In this document: one piece after another, positions 11,852-21,854 of the stretch | Numbering within the stretch: position 1 is the stretch's first letter | Layout of the letters: every line of letters starts with the position of its first letter | Source of the DNA: Linanthus parryae | Taxonomy: Eukaryota; Streptophyta; Magnoliopsida; Ericales; Polemoniaceae | DNA length: 64,000 nt | NCBI GenBank assembly: GCA_023055425.1 | Contig: JALGPY010000010.1 | Span: 50,153,863 to 50,217,862 of the forward strand | Direction of reading: 5' to 3' | Notes under the pieces: model-generated | The model's database searches: none | What the model was told of the DNA's origin: nothing | Seen by the model: the letters and a program-made list of their open reading frames with translations, nothing else | Made by a program: the position numbers and the translations under genes

Positions 11852-12490
11852 TCACGAGTATTGGGGCGTCGGTTTGAAGACCCGAAAAGTCTCCATGTCA
11901 TCATTTACTCTCATAATAAGCTCCCCGTTCTCTACATCAATGAGGGTGCGTCCAGTCGCCAAGAAAGGCGTGCCCAGAATTATAGGCACATCACCTGCTG
12001 GCATGTATAGTATGACAAAATCAGCCGGAATTATTAGGCTTCCTACCCTTACTAGTACATCCTGTATCATCCCACAGGCTCTCTTGGATGATTTGTCTGC
12101 AAATTGGAGAGTGATCCAGGTTTTTGGAGGCTCCCCCACACTTAGCTTTTTGAATACCGACAATGGCATCAAATTTACGCTAGCTCCCAGATCACAGAGA
12201 GACTTTCCAGTGTAGGCGTCACCCAACATAGCTTCAATGACAAAACTACCTGGATCCTTCTTCTTCTTAGGAAGCCCATGCAAAACACATGAACAAACTT
12301 GTTCATTTAAATTCACCCTCTGAAACTCATCCACTGCTTTCTTCCCAAGAAATGCATCTTTAATGAACCTTGCATATTTAGACATCTTTTGAAGAGCCTC
12401 AATCAATGGAATATTAATATGCAATTTTGAAAATACATTCAGAAAGCGTCTGTATTCCTTCGAATTATCTTTCTTCTTCCTAGTATGCAA
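11852..12490 (-). pseudogene. Element B protease region
   Basis: A 212-codon frame homologous to the protease part of element A. Matching landmarks include SKEYRRFLNVFSKLHINIPL, DPGSFVIEAMLGDAYTGKSL, CDLGASVNLMPLSVFKKL and DVPIILGTPFLATGRTLID. The protease triad reads D-L-G-A, closer to a working D-S/T-G-A than in element A. The frame is shifted by one base relative to the gag frame across the (GAA)n tract. It ends at 11852 with a stop, and no RT follows. Confidence 0.82.
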
Positions 12491-14003
12491 TGGGAATGGA
12501 AGAAGAAGAAGAAGAAGAAGAAGAAGAAGAAGAAGAAGAAGAAGAAGAAGAAGAAGAAGAAGAAGAAGAAGAAGAAGAAGAAGAAGAAGAAGAAGAAGAA
12601 GAAGAAGAAGAAGAAGAAGAAGAAGAAGAAGAAGAAGAAGAAGAAGAAGAAGAAGAAGAAGAAGAAGAAGAAGAAGAAGAAGAAGAAGAAGAAGAAGAAG
12701 AAGAAGAAGAAGAAGAAGAAGAAGAAGAAGAAGAAGAAGAAGAATATGAGAGTGGTACCTCAGTAGATTTCTCTTCGTCCTGTTGAGTCATGCCCTTTGA
12801 TTGGGAGACCATGACAGGTGTCTTCTCAGTATCGAAGACTTCATGTTCCTTTGCCTTGGAGGCTTCCGCTCTAGCATGACTCGGATATGGAGGGTCCTTA
12901 AGTGTAATACCACTTCGAGTGGTGATGGCTAGAGCATGTTCTTCCGATGTATCAACAATGTTGCTCGGTGCTCTTTGTTTCATTTGCTCTTTCAGATCCT
13001 TTATTTCTGCTTGAGCCACCTGGAGAGCAACTGCAGTAGAGGTGACCTGTGTGGTAATGGTCGTCATGTGCTGAACTATCACCTTCATTAACCCTGTCAT
13101 CTCTGTCAACTGTGAGGCTAGTGCCTGTTGCTGATGATACAACTCTAAAATATTTGCTTCGTGCACTACCTCCACTGCATTCACCTGAACAGTGTCAAAA
13201 GTCATTTTTTCATCTCTTAATTGTTCTCTCTGCTCGTGTTGATAATCCATGCTCTCTTCTTGCTTAACCAAGCATCTCATCAACGCATACGCCGCTTCCG
13301 AATCGCAGTTAAATAGGACTTTGCCCCCAGCTTCTCTATCCATCTTGTCTCTATTAGGCTGACCAAGTGAATCACATAAGACCCTGATTATCAGTCCTTT
13401 GCCCATACCATGGCTGGGGAATTTTCGTAGCAAACGATTGAGGCGCTCCCATGCTTTCACGAGTGATTCGTCATGCTTTTGCCTGAACGTCCAAATCTCA
13501 TTTTGAAGCTGGATCACACGCGAGATAGGATATAACTTACTCATGAACAGGGAGACACACTCTTCCCATGTTCTGATCGAGTTGGATGGCATATTTTACA
13601 GCCAATCCAAAGCAACTCCCTTGAGGCAATGAGGTAAGAGCATCAGTTTAAGAGCTTCAGATGTGACCCCACTATATCGGATTAGCCCACAATGGCTCCG
13701 AAATCTCCCAATGAATGCATGTGGGTCTTCTTCTTCTGCCCCAGTAAATGTGCATCGGTCTTGTATAAATTGTATTGTGGACAGCTTGAGGCAGAAGCTT
13801 TCTGCTTGAATTGGTGGCACCACAAGTGCTGGTTCATTTCCCTTGGGATCCGCCTCAAATGCCTTGATTATGGTCTTCCCAGACTCGTTATATGGTTTCG
13901 ATTACTACCTAGCCATTGCCTCCCGCAGTACCTTTTTAGCCTCAGCTAACATTGCTTCCATCGGTTCTCGAGTAGGGCTGCTCGGCTCTTCTCCTTTTGT
14001 CAT
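12480..14003 (-). pseudogene. Element B gag, with stops and a long Ser tract
   Basis: Starts at the ATG at 14003. The frame reads through an N-terminal region to adjacent TAG and TAA codons at 13902-13907, then continues (IQAESFCLKLSTIQFIQD, EEEDPHAFIGRFRSHCG) to an in-frame TAA at 13596-13598. It continues as SNSIRTWEECVSLFMSKLYP, matching element A's gag at TRSITTWEECVADFLAKFYP. All stops are in one frame, so the reading frame itself is kept. The C-terminal part has a helical linker and an EEHALAITTRSGITLKDPPY stretch shared with element A. It then enters about 82 Ser codons from the GAA/TTC repeat and stops at 12480. Confidence 0.82.
12499..12744 (+). repeat. (GAA)82 microsatellite, uninterrupted
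   Basis: 246 bp of perfect GAA units on the plus strand (TTC on the element's sense strand). It lies between the gag and protease parts of element B, read as poly-Ser in the gag frame. No interruption is visible. Long GAA/TTC tracts are known to form triplexes and to expand. Confidence 0.97.
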
Positions 14004-14110
14004 CGTTACCTGAGATCACAGCACTAGCACACCCGTGAGGTAACTGATAGTAACAGAATTAAAAATAAAATAACACTCTAAACTGATTTCTAACTAAACA
14101 ATCTACCGCT

Positions 14111-14129
14111 GTCTCCGGCAACGGTGCCA
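14111..14129 (-). other. Element B primer-binding site
   Basis: The minus strand reads TGGCACCGTTGCCGGAGAC just downstream of the LTR end. It is the same site as in element A with two substitutions over the shared 18 bases, consistent with an older, decaying element. Confidence 0.8.
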
Positions 14130-14135
14130 AAAACT

Positions 14136-16431
14136 TGACACGATTTCTTATGTGTATACGCAAGTGCACGGTCGAAGTAATAAAAGATGAGTATTAAGCT
14201 CAGGTTGTCGAACCCACAGGGACAGTCTTGAGACTATTTAATTAAACAATTAATTTAAAGTCAAGTAACCGGAGGAAAAAGTTGTGATTTAAGAGTTCGT
14301 CACCCTCAAACAAGTGACTGAAATTAAATAAACGAACTAAACTAATATTTTTGTTATTTTTCGATGAATACGAATGTGGAGAAAACTAGATAGTTTTAGG
14401 GTCCCTAGGGCATTTAGATATTTTCGGATTATTATTTGAAACACTCTACCTACATCTAGTTATACCGGGTCACACTCCTTACGATCTTCTGTCGATCTCA
14501 CGGAAATCTACGTTCCGGTCTACTTCGGGTCCTGTCGGTTCACCTCCGTCTACCGTTACGCTCTAGTCAACTAGCCAGGTTCGCTCACCGGGTCCTGTCG
14601 GTCCACCGATTATGCTAATCCTAACTACGTCTCACTGAAACAAACCACGCACAGTCATTCAAGTATCTCTCTCCTGTCGGTCTCAAGAAACTACAAGAAT
14701 GCCTACAAAGTTCTTTACGAACCCGGGTTCGTTCACTGTCGTGCAACAACCTAGATAACTAGCATGTATTGGATGATCAAACCAAACAAACTAAGAATTA
14801 AGAAAAAGAACTTGTCGGATAACTACAACAATACGTAGAATTTAAGTTCAAGACATGAATCAATTCACAAATCCGGAAAATCTAAACAAAATCCTAGTTC
14901 TCCATAAACTATCTAGCTATAAGAGTTTAGCTACACATGAATACGTTTAGATTTACAAAGTTCTCCATAAAAATTATAAAAAGAGAGAGGGAAGATATCA
15001 AACGCGAAATCGGATCTTCCACGTCCTTCGCTTTCTTCGTCTTCGCCTTCACGTTTTCTGTAACTTTCTTCTTCCTATAGAATGCCTGAATGCCCAGGTC
15101 GTCTTTTTCTTTTGTTCCCATTAAGTCTCCTAAAGACACTTGCCTCCCCTTCTATTCTTAAAAGGTTCACAAAGGCACTGTTCTTTTTTTCCTTTCTTCC
15201 TTTATTTATATTAATTCACCTCTGCCCCCAACTTCGCCGCTTGGAAACCACCCCTGATCGTGAGAGCTTCCTCTCTTGATCGTGCAATCAAGTTTCTGCT
15301 CCTTGGTCTGATAGTTGGATCAGCCTTGCTGATCGTACAAAAGCAGAGAGTTTTCTCTCTTGATTGCTCGGAAAAATTCACCAAGTTCTGCTGTTGATCG
15401 CACGACCTGGAAACAGGTGATCGTGCGATCTACTGGGCATTTTCCTCCAAGTCTTATGTTCTCTTCTTCGTTGCTTTTCTCAGTTTCTTCTTCTTCTTTT
15501 TTCTCTGTTGCATCTGCGCCGCTTCTTCTCTTGCGTCATGGCTGGGTTTTGTTCGGTTGTTGTCGCTTTGGTGTTTATTGGGTAATGGAGAAGGAGGCAG
15601 TGGCGTATTGGTGGAGTTCAATGTCTATTATGGTGTATGAGGCTTGAGTTGCAGATAGTGGCTGCTGGGGAAGTTTGTTAATTGAGATGAGGGAGAGCTT
15701 GGTGGTGTTAAACAGTGGTCATGGTGGTCTGATTATATAGGTTGAGGTGATGGCAGATTGATGCTTGGCTTAGGTGTTAGTTGATGGTGTTGATTTTGAG
15801 GAGAGGTGATTGTTTGAAGGAGGGTAATGGGTTTATGGAGGTGAAGAGGTCAGAGCTTGGTGAAATGGTGGTTGTTGGTATTGGGCGTGGTGATGGAGTT
15901 CAATCTGTGAGTAATGGTGGTTGAAGGTTGGTCATGTTGTTATGGTCTGTAATGATTCTCAAGGTAATGGTGAAATTGGGAATTGGCACAAGCTAGGGGT
16001 GAAAACAGTTTGGTGTTTTGGCTAAGTGGTTGGTAGTTATGGTAGAATTGGTGGTGGTGTTGGGTTTAATGTCAAGTGCAGCAACTCATTCTTCACACTT
16101 GAATTCTCTTAGAACTTCGTACTAAATCTCTTGGCAGCTCTTTTCTCATCATTCATGTGAGCTTTATCGTTTCCGAGGTTCGCTTTCGTTTCTGATCCAC
16201 GCTCATGAGCCTCCGGTACCTGAGAATCAAACAACAACCAATATCGGGCATAAAATGCGAGATAAATAGCTCAAATCAACTAGAAAACGCCCGAACTTTA
16301 CAATTGAGCACGAATAGCTTAAGTACTCAAATACTTCACATTCATAATGTAATTCTCGTAATATTCACCCAGAATGCACGCAAAACGATAGTAATTCGTG
16401 TCAAAAATATAACTCTAATACAGAGTTATCA
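14136..16431 (-). repeat. Element B 5' LTR
   Basis: About 2.3 kb. On the minus strand it begins TGATAACTCTG (ending at 16431) and ends GTGTCA before the PBS, giving TG...CA ends. It carries no gene. The inner part around 15230-15440 holds several GATCGTGC/GATCGCAC-type short repeats. The outer edge meets LINE sequence directly at 16432. The partner LTR is outside the window, so ends are inferred from the PBS and the TG...CA rule. Confidence 0.8.
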
Positions 16432-17156
16432 GTAGGATAGGAGTATTGGGGTCAATGTCCATGATAATAGGGATGTGATCAGAGGAGGAAATTGTTCTAT
16501 GGATCACATTAGCTTTTGGGAACAAAATTCTCCCTTCAGAGTCATCAAATGCTCTGTCCAACCTTTGTCTGATTGTTCTTCCCTTCTGCCACCCATTAAA
16601 CCATGTAAATCTAGGACCAACAAACCCTAGATCAATGAGATCCATTCTAGAAGTCCAGTTAGGCAACCCTTTATAAGAAGTTTGTTGTACTAATCTGCCA
16701 CCCTTTTATCACTTTGAGTACAAACCTCATTGAAATCTCCAATCACCACAAATGGGAATCCACAGCTGTTAGAGAGTCATCAATCTGATCCCAAAGCTCT
16801 TCTCTTCTTTTGGGGGAGCACGGTGCATAGATACAGATAAGTAGCCAATGTGGAAGCTCACCCATGCCATACATTAGGACACAGATCATGGATTGGTCAG
16901 AGTAAACCACTTCACACTCCTCTTTTGTGTTCCAAGCAAAGCACATTCCTCCAGATTTACCAATAGAATCAGCACCATAGCAATTATAGAACCCCGTACC
17001 TTCTAATTTTTTTTTTTTTTTTTTGTAATTCTCTACTTTAACTTTCGTTTCAGCAATGAAGAACCACTGGACTTTTTCTAATTTTATTAAGGACTTTAAC
17101 TGGCGAATTGCAGAGGTATGCCCTAACCCACTGAAATTCCAACGCATACCTCTCAT
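16432..17156 (-). pseudogene. LINE endonuclease domain fragment interrupted by element B
   Basis: Minus-strand remains of the N-terminal endonuclease of an L1-type ORF2. It starts RGMRWNFSGLGHTSAIRQL, followed by FIAETKVKVE (catalytic Glu), the frame-shifted equivalent of VVIGDFNEV near 16735, GPRFTWFNG and ISSSDHIPI (catalytic SDH) just before 16432. A frameshift lies near 16740 and another near 16690. A run of about 19 T at 17007-17025 encodes a Lys run. The LTR of element B starts immediately after the SDH region, so the RT half of this LINE should lie beyond the left edge. Confidence 0.85.
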
Positions 17157-17278
17157 GGCGCCATTGAGGGCATGGACAAGCCCGCTTCCTCAGCCGCAGT
17201 GTTATTGTTGTATTTCCTCCTTTGGATGAATTCTTCCTTTGTTATTTTTTACTTTTCTGATTATCTCATCCTTTCCTC

Positions 17279-17629
17279 TTACCATGAACTCTTCTGCATC
17301 ACTTTCTTTCTGATCTGCACTTCCCTTGTTTCCTCATCTGATTCTTCATAATCAATAATTTCCAACAACCTATCTGGGGTGAAATTCATGGTCTCTTCCA
17401 CCCCCAAGTTGTTGATTCTCTTCCTTGGCGGCACTTCTGGGTACATTAGCTTGATGTACTCTCTTTTGAATTGGACAACTCTTTTGAGATTTGTGGCTAT
17501 GCAATTGTTGACGACTAGAGCTCTAGTATCTCTTGCGAATTCCTCAGGCGTCATGTGGATTGGAGCTTTAGATTTCGCTTCTTCTTCTCTCTTCGTCTTG
17601 TACTCTTCTTCTTTTTGCTCCTCCAACAT
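17279..17629 (-). CDS. Unrecognised 116-codon ORF upstream of the LINE fragment
   Basis: Charged protein starting MLEEQKEEEYKTKREEEAKS. It has a middle section (APIHMTPEEFARDTRALVV, VQFKREYIKLMYPEVPPRK) and an acidic tail (EIIDYEESDEETREVQI). It lies on the same strand as, and about 120 bp upstream of, the LINE endonuclease fragment. It could therefore be the end of that LINE's ORF1 or part of an unrelated host gene. I do not recognise a domain; it lacks the CCHC knuckle expected for a plant LINE ORF1. Whether it is a real gene is uncertain. Confidence 0.3.
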   Translation of the reverse strand: MLEEQKEEEYKTKREEEAKSKAPIHMTPEEFARDTRALVVNNCIATNLKRVVQFKREYIKLMYPEVPPRKRINNLGVEETMNFTPDRLLEIIDYEESDEETREVQIRKKVMQKSSW

Positions 17630-17716
17630 AACCCTAATTGTTTTAAACGATGTCCCTCCTTCATCAGTTAATAGCAGTTGACCTTTGACCTCTTTGAGGG
17701 TTTAGGTTTAAACAAG

Positions 17717-18676
17717 CACTTTGGGTTATGACAATTGGGCTGTCTTTGATTATCATTGCATTGCCCAACTTCATCATGGTGGGAAAGTCAACCCTATCCT
17801 CGATGCAAAAGTAGTTATTGCCCCTGACAATATTTACCTATCCTTAAATCTTCAACTAACCAATTTGATACTTATACATGTTTATCTACAATTTATGACC
17901 TTAATTTGACTTGTAAATTTATTTTTCCTTTGCTAGGAAGTTTTTTCTGCAATAATTGCTAGAAAATTATTTGATACGTATACATGTTTATCTATAATGT
18001 CATACTGAAATAAATGTTTAGTAGTGCATACAATAAGAGTAAATTTGTAATCTTTGTTAAACAACAAAATTATCACATCACTAACTTTTTTACAGCACAA
18101 TTTTTTTACCAAATTCATAGAACTTTTTTCACCAGTTTTTTTGTCACGGTTTTTTTTTACAGGAACTAAAAAGTCGCATTAAAGTCCAAAAAGTCATACC
18201 AAAATCACCCCATGTTTCATGACTTATGAGTAGATACAGTATTACCAGTACCAATTCAGTTTCAACAACAAACAACATTGTTGTACTATTCAGACTTTTT
18301 AATCACATCCTAAATCCACAAGCCAGAAAATAAACAGGTGACATCTCAAACTTCCACTGACAAAATCGCATGCCCAATATACCCTTCATTTTTTTTTCTT
18401 CCACTTGTTGGCTTGTAAATGGAGAATAAGTGGATAAAGAAGAATAAAGTAGGCCAACAAAGTAATTCCATGTCCACATTAAGATTCTTTACATATGACC
18501 CTCGTTGCACCACAAAGGTGAAGAAAAGTTGAAAACAGAACAAGCATAAGAATTATCCATGTACATGTGTCCATCTCCAAAAAAGAAAATTCCCAAAATG
18601 AAAAATAAGAAGGAATATCTTACAATTGCCATATTTATTAAAGATAACCCCACTAATAAATTACACTTTATTTTTG
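17717..18676. other. Intergenic, AT-rich
   Basis: No gene recognised. It probably contains the 3' UTR and polyadenylation signals of the DUF761-type gene: AATAAA on the minus strand at 18668-18673 and 18634-18639. Confidence 0.5.
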
Positions 18677-19207
18677 CTAGTAAGCCATCACTAGTTGATG
18701 CTGACAATGAGCTCCAATCCTAATTTCTTCCTTAATCCTCCTTATGAACTCGTCAAATTTCTTGTTTAATTCCTCTGTGTTCAACATTTCTTGTTCCTTT
18801 TCTTCTTCAATTTCATCAGCATCATCATCATCTTCTTCTACCACTTGTATTATTCTCTCATGGTGATCACGGATTTCCACTGAAATTTCTTTAACCAGAG
18901 ATGAGTCTTTTGCCATCAATGAGAGTTGCAAGCAATCTCCATCTCCAATCTTCTTGTTCGATTGCTCGCTCCGGTGAATTGGAGGGGAAGTGAATGTGAA
19001 GCCAGATGATTTTGCAACAAAGACTAGTATTCCATTGCAAATGAGGAATATGCAGTTCTTGTTCAATGTTTGAGTTATTAAGAATTTGAGAGATGAGAAT
19101 GAAGGAGGGAAATAAAGAAAATGGGTGATGAAGGAGAAGGCATAGATTGACAGTAGAAGCAATGCAATTCTCTTGAGAACTTGAAAAATTGTCACTATTT
19201 GATCCAT
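18677..19207 (-). CDS. DUF4408/DUF761-type small membrane protein
   Basis: A 176-residue intronless ORF starting at the ATG at 19207. The N-terminal 70 residues hold two hydrophobic segments (roughly residues 12-32 and 50-66), including CIFLICNGILVFVAKSSG, which fits the DUF4408 region of this plant family. The middle is polar and contains an acidic stretch (VVEEDDDDADEIEEEKEQE). The C-terminus (EELNKKFDEFIRRIKEEIR and the HQLVMAY end) matches the DUF761 motif. Members are small plant-specific membrane-associated proteins of mostly unknown function. A TATA box lies about 100 bp upstream. The frame is intact and there are no signs of transposon origin, so this is likely a functional host gene. 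Confidence 0.85.
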   Translation of the reverse strand: MDQIVTIFQVLKRIALLLLSIYAFSFITHFLYFPPSFSSLKFLITQTLNKNCIFLICNGILVFVAKSSGFTFTSPPIHRSEQSNKKIGDGDCLQLSLMAKDSSLVKEISVEIRDHHERIIQVVEEDDDDADEIEEEKEQEMLNTEELNKKFDEFIRRIKEEIRIGAHCQHQLVMAY

Positions 19208-19309
19208 TCTTTCTTGAAATGGAGCTTAGGAATGAGAATAGTTTGTGTAGCACTATGTCTTGTGAAGAATAGTGTCGAGTGTGGAGAAACTAGAAATTGT
19301 TAGCTCTTG

Positions 19310-19318
19310 CTATATATA
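19310..19318 (-). promoter_or_regulatory. TATA box of the DUF761-type gene
   Basis: The minus strand reads TATATATAG, 103-111 bp upstream of the ATG at 19207. With a start site about 30 bp downstream this leaves a 5' UTR of about 75 bp, normal for a plant gene. Confidence 0.65.
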
Positions 19319-19711
19319 GGGGTTTTGTATTTATGGTTTGACAATAATATCCTTGACTAAAGGATAAATACAAAGGACCTCTCAATAAAAGATTGTGCTC
19401 CCCACAATTCCCCCTTTTTTTCCCCCTTTTTTCCCTTCCTTTTGTATTTAGGGAGACCAACTTCCCCACCCCATAGAGATGAGATTTGAAAGAGTTGCTT
19501 GCTTCTAGACCACGGCTTATGTGGCAACTCAGAGTCGCTGGTATTAAAAAAAATGTCATTTTAAACAATAATTTCTCGGACATTTATGTAATTATAATAG
19601 TAATTTGTTTTTTGATCTCTGTTAAGGATACTATTGGATAGTCTCTGGATGAAGTGAAATGTTTTAATGTTTTCAAAGAGCCCCCAGTAAACCTATAATA
19701 CTAAAAAAAAG

Positions 19712-19941
19712 TACTCTCTCCGTCTCGAAATGATTATCTTGTTGTTTGTTACAACTATCTTGAGAAGATGACTTATCTAGCCAAACTATACGAAAGTCTA
19801 TTTATCATTTTACATTTTTGTAGAGTAATTTTAACTCTACAATGCCATGAAAGGAATACTGTCTTGTTAATCAAAGAATCATAACGAAATAATTGTAAAA
19901 TGCATCAGGATAATCATTTTAGAACGGATTGATGAGTAGTA
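19712..19941. mobile_element. Stowaway-like MITE
   Basis: About 230 bp bounded by inverted repeats. The left end (ctctctccgtctcgaaatga) and the right end (tcattttagaacggattgat) match as reverse complements over about 25 bp with several changes, and TA lies at each outer edge. The CTCCGTCYCRAAATGATTATC-type end is typical of Stowaway (Tc1/mariner) MITEs. It has no coding capacity. It lies about 0.5 kb upstream of the DUF761-type gene. Confidence 0.75.
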
Positions 19942-20131
19942 CGTGACAATTACTCAGTGGTGAGAGATTTTTCGGTGCTCGTGGAGATGCCAATGTAGTG
20001 CTTAGTTGACCTGCTCGCAAATATCCTTTTTTTTATATTAAATGCTTGTTATTAATTAATGTAAAAAATAGTCACAACATAATGGAATTTTTTTCCATAA
20101 TACCAAGTCAGCAATCTCATATACAGTGAAC

Positions 20132-20171
20132 GAATAATGTTTTTTTTTTCTTTGAGAAATGAATAATGTTT
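20132..20171. repeat. Micro-insertion: poly-T/GAG with 11-bp flanking duplication
   Basis: The 11-bp sequence gaataatgttt occurs at 20132-20142 and again at 20161-20171. Between the copies lie 18 bases that start with a T run and contain TTTGAG. Read on the minus strand this is a short CTCAAA...poly(A) tail between target-site duplications, the footprint expected of an extremely 5'-truncated retrotransposition event. Confidence 0.6.
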
Positions 20172-20577
20172 ATTAGTGTTTCTCATTGTATTAGCTAAAT
20201 TTATTTATAATTTGAAAAAACTGTATATTTTTATTTTAAGTAGTATTACATTTTAGTAAGTGTTAAAATTAGTTAAATACTCTCCAAAAACAAACAAATA
20301 AATAAGAGATTAGTTAAGTAACAGTATGACACATTTTCAATATTTTGTGCATGAAATTTTTACAGAATTCAGGATATAGCCGCAATGAACATAGTTACAT
20401 AAAATGTAAAAATCTCTATTCGGTTTTTTAAATGTAGAGAGTTAGATAAATATTCGCTAAAATAAAGAGTATAGTAAAGAGTCTATTGGAGACAATATTT
20501 TTTCCATCTTATTTATAGTTTAAAGATAAACATTATATAAATACTTATTAGAGATGCTCTTAGAGTGTTGCTTGTGT

Positions 20578-20645
20578 TTATTATTATTATTATTATTACT
20601 ATTATTATTATTATTATTACTATTATTATTATTATTATTATTATT
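20578..20645 (+). repeat. (TTA)n microsatellite
   Basis: About 68 bp of TTA units with two TTACTA-type interruptions. It sits in AT-rich intergenic DNA. Confidence 0.9.
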
Positions 20646-21363
20646 TAGATGAATTGAGCTTTTTTTTGGAGCATGGAAAGAAAATTGGATACAATTATAC
20701 AAAGAAAGATGGTAGTTGGATGGTTGACTGAATAAAAAGTGGGACCTTGAGTGAATCTCTGAAGTTGCCAAGTGGAATGGGGCAAGGTTCCTTCCAACTA
20801 TCTTTAAGGCTTTAACCATGATAGGTTTAAGTGATCTTCATGATCATGTTTACCTTTTGATCTATCAGACGAATCTGTACCATTGATGCAAACTTTTGGG
20901 AAAAAAACTGAGAGAAGTAACTCATGCATTAAATTATCTTTCTAATTATTTTAGGGGCAGTGATTTTTACAAAAAAAAATGTTATTCTTATAAAGTCATT
21001 AATTTTATTTGTGCAATTTCATTAGTCATTAACTAAACAAACAAAGTTGGTGGCTCTGTAAGAATAACATTTTGCTTTGTAAGAATCATTATCTTTATTT
21101 TAGTGACAACTTTTTACCATTATTTTGGAGTTGCGAGTTTTGGTAAGTGAGACAAAACAATAATTGCGTTCTTATTAACTTCTAATCGTGTCATTTATTT
21201 ACTTATTGATGATAGCATTTCTATTTTCTTTAAGACAAATTGGAAAAACTACAATATTGTGAGTTGTAAAAAGAGATAGTGGGCATAGATTTTGAGACAG
21301 TCAAATGAAAATATGGGACCAAATAATAAAATTTCACCAGTATGTTGCTTGCAAACCTACAAT
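20646..21363. other. Intergenic, AT-rich, nothing recognised
   Basis: No gene, element end or RNA gene seen between the microsatellite and the LINE target-site duplication. Confidence 0.5.
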
Positions 21364-21380
21364 TATTTTTTAATAGACTT
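21364..21380. repeat. LINE-1 target-site duplication, left copy
   Basis: The sequence tattttttaatagactt, identical to 28405-28421. Confidence 0.9.
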
Positions 21381-21854
21381 TTTTTTGTAAGAAAAGGAGA
21401 ATACCATAGATTAACTAAACGAGTTTACACAACCAAAACCAGATGGGGGACAAAACAAATACTTAAAACATCCAAGAAACCCCCCATCAACTGCAACACA
21501 GAAACCATAACATTCAAACCATTACAGAAATTAACATTACAATTTTCAAAAACAAAAGTCAGGCAACAAGTTCTGGTACTAAGCTGCTGAAGATCCCTCA
21601 TCCGTCTTTTCCACTTCCTTGGCCAATTCTGCTCCTTGTTGCCCTGCTTCTCCATCATCTGTTTAACCAAATTGTAAACGCATAGATTGTTAGGGAAAAT
21701 AGTGAGGTGAAAGTTATTCCTGCTAGTTAGGACTGTAATGGTAGAGGCAATAGCATCCATGGTTGCGTTTGGGATGTCTTCATCAGTTTGCATTTGCTTT
21801 GAAAAGATCAAGCTTCCCAGAGTGCTTGCGTTCCAAGACATTGTTTTTGACTTC

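Larger units (their letters stand above)
10340..16431 (-). mobile_element. Element B: pol-less Athila-like LTR retrotransposon, interrupted by element A
   Basis: Read on the minus strand from 16431: 5' LTR (14136-16431), PBS (14111-14129), gag (14003 down), (GAA)n tract, protease (to 11852) and 3' internal sequence to 10340, where element A begins. The 3' LTR must lie beyond element A, left of the window. The protease ends about 240 bp before the 'ttgggttgcctcccaagcag' stretch, which in element A follows integrase. RT, RNase H and integrase are therefore absent as a block. The gag carries several stops. It could only have moved using proteins from another element. Confidence 0.85.

Noticed and set aside
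12485..12786. Plus-strand poly-Lys and poly-Glu open frames
   Set aside because: They are translations of the (GAA)82 repeat, not genes.
15230..15440. GATCGTGC/GATCGCAC short repeats in the element B LTR as a regulatory array
   Set aside because: Copies are few and imperfect; similar words also occur in the hAT-like element at 57287-58133, so no specific function can be supported.
20520..20819. Minus-strand ORF of 99 codons with Asn runs
   Set aside because: Its C-terminal half is the (TTA)n microsatellite and the rest has no recognisable protein features.
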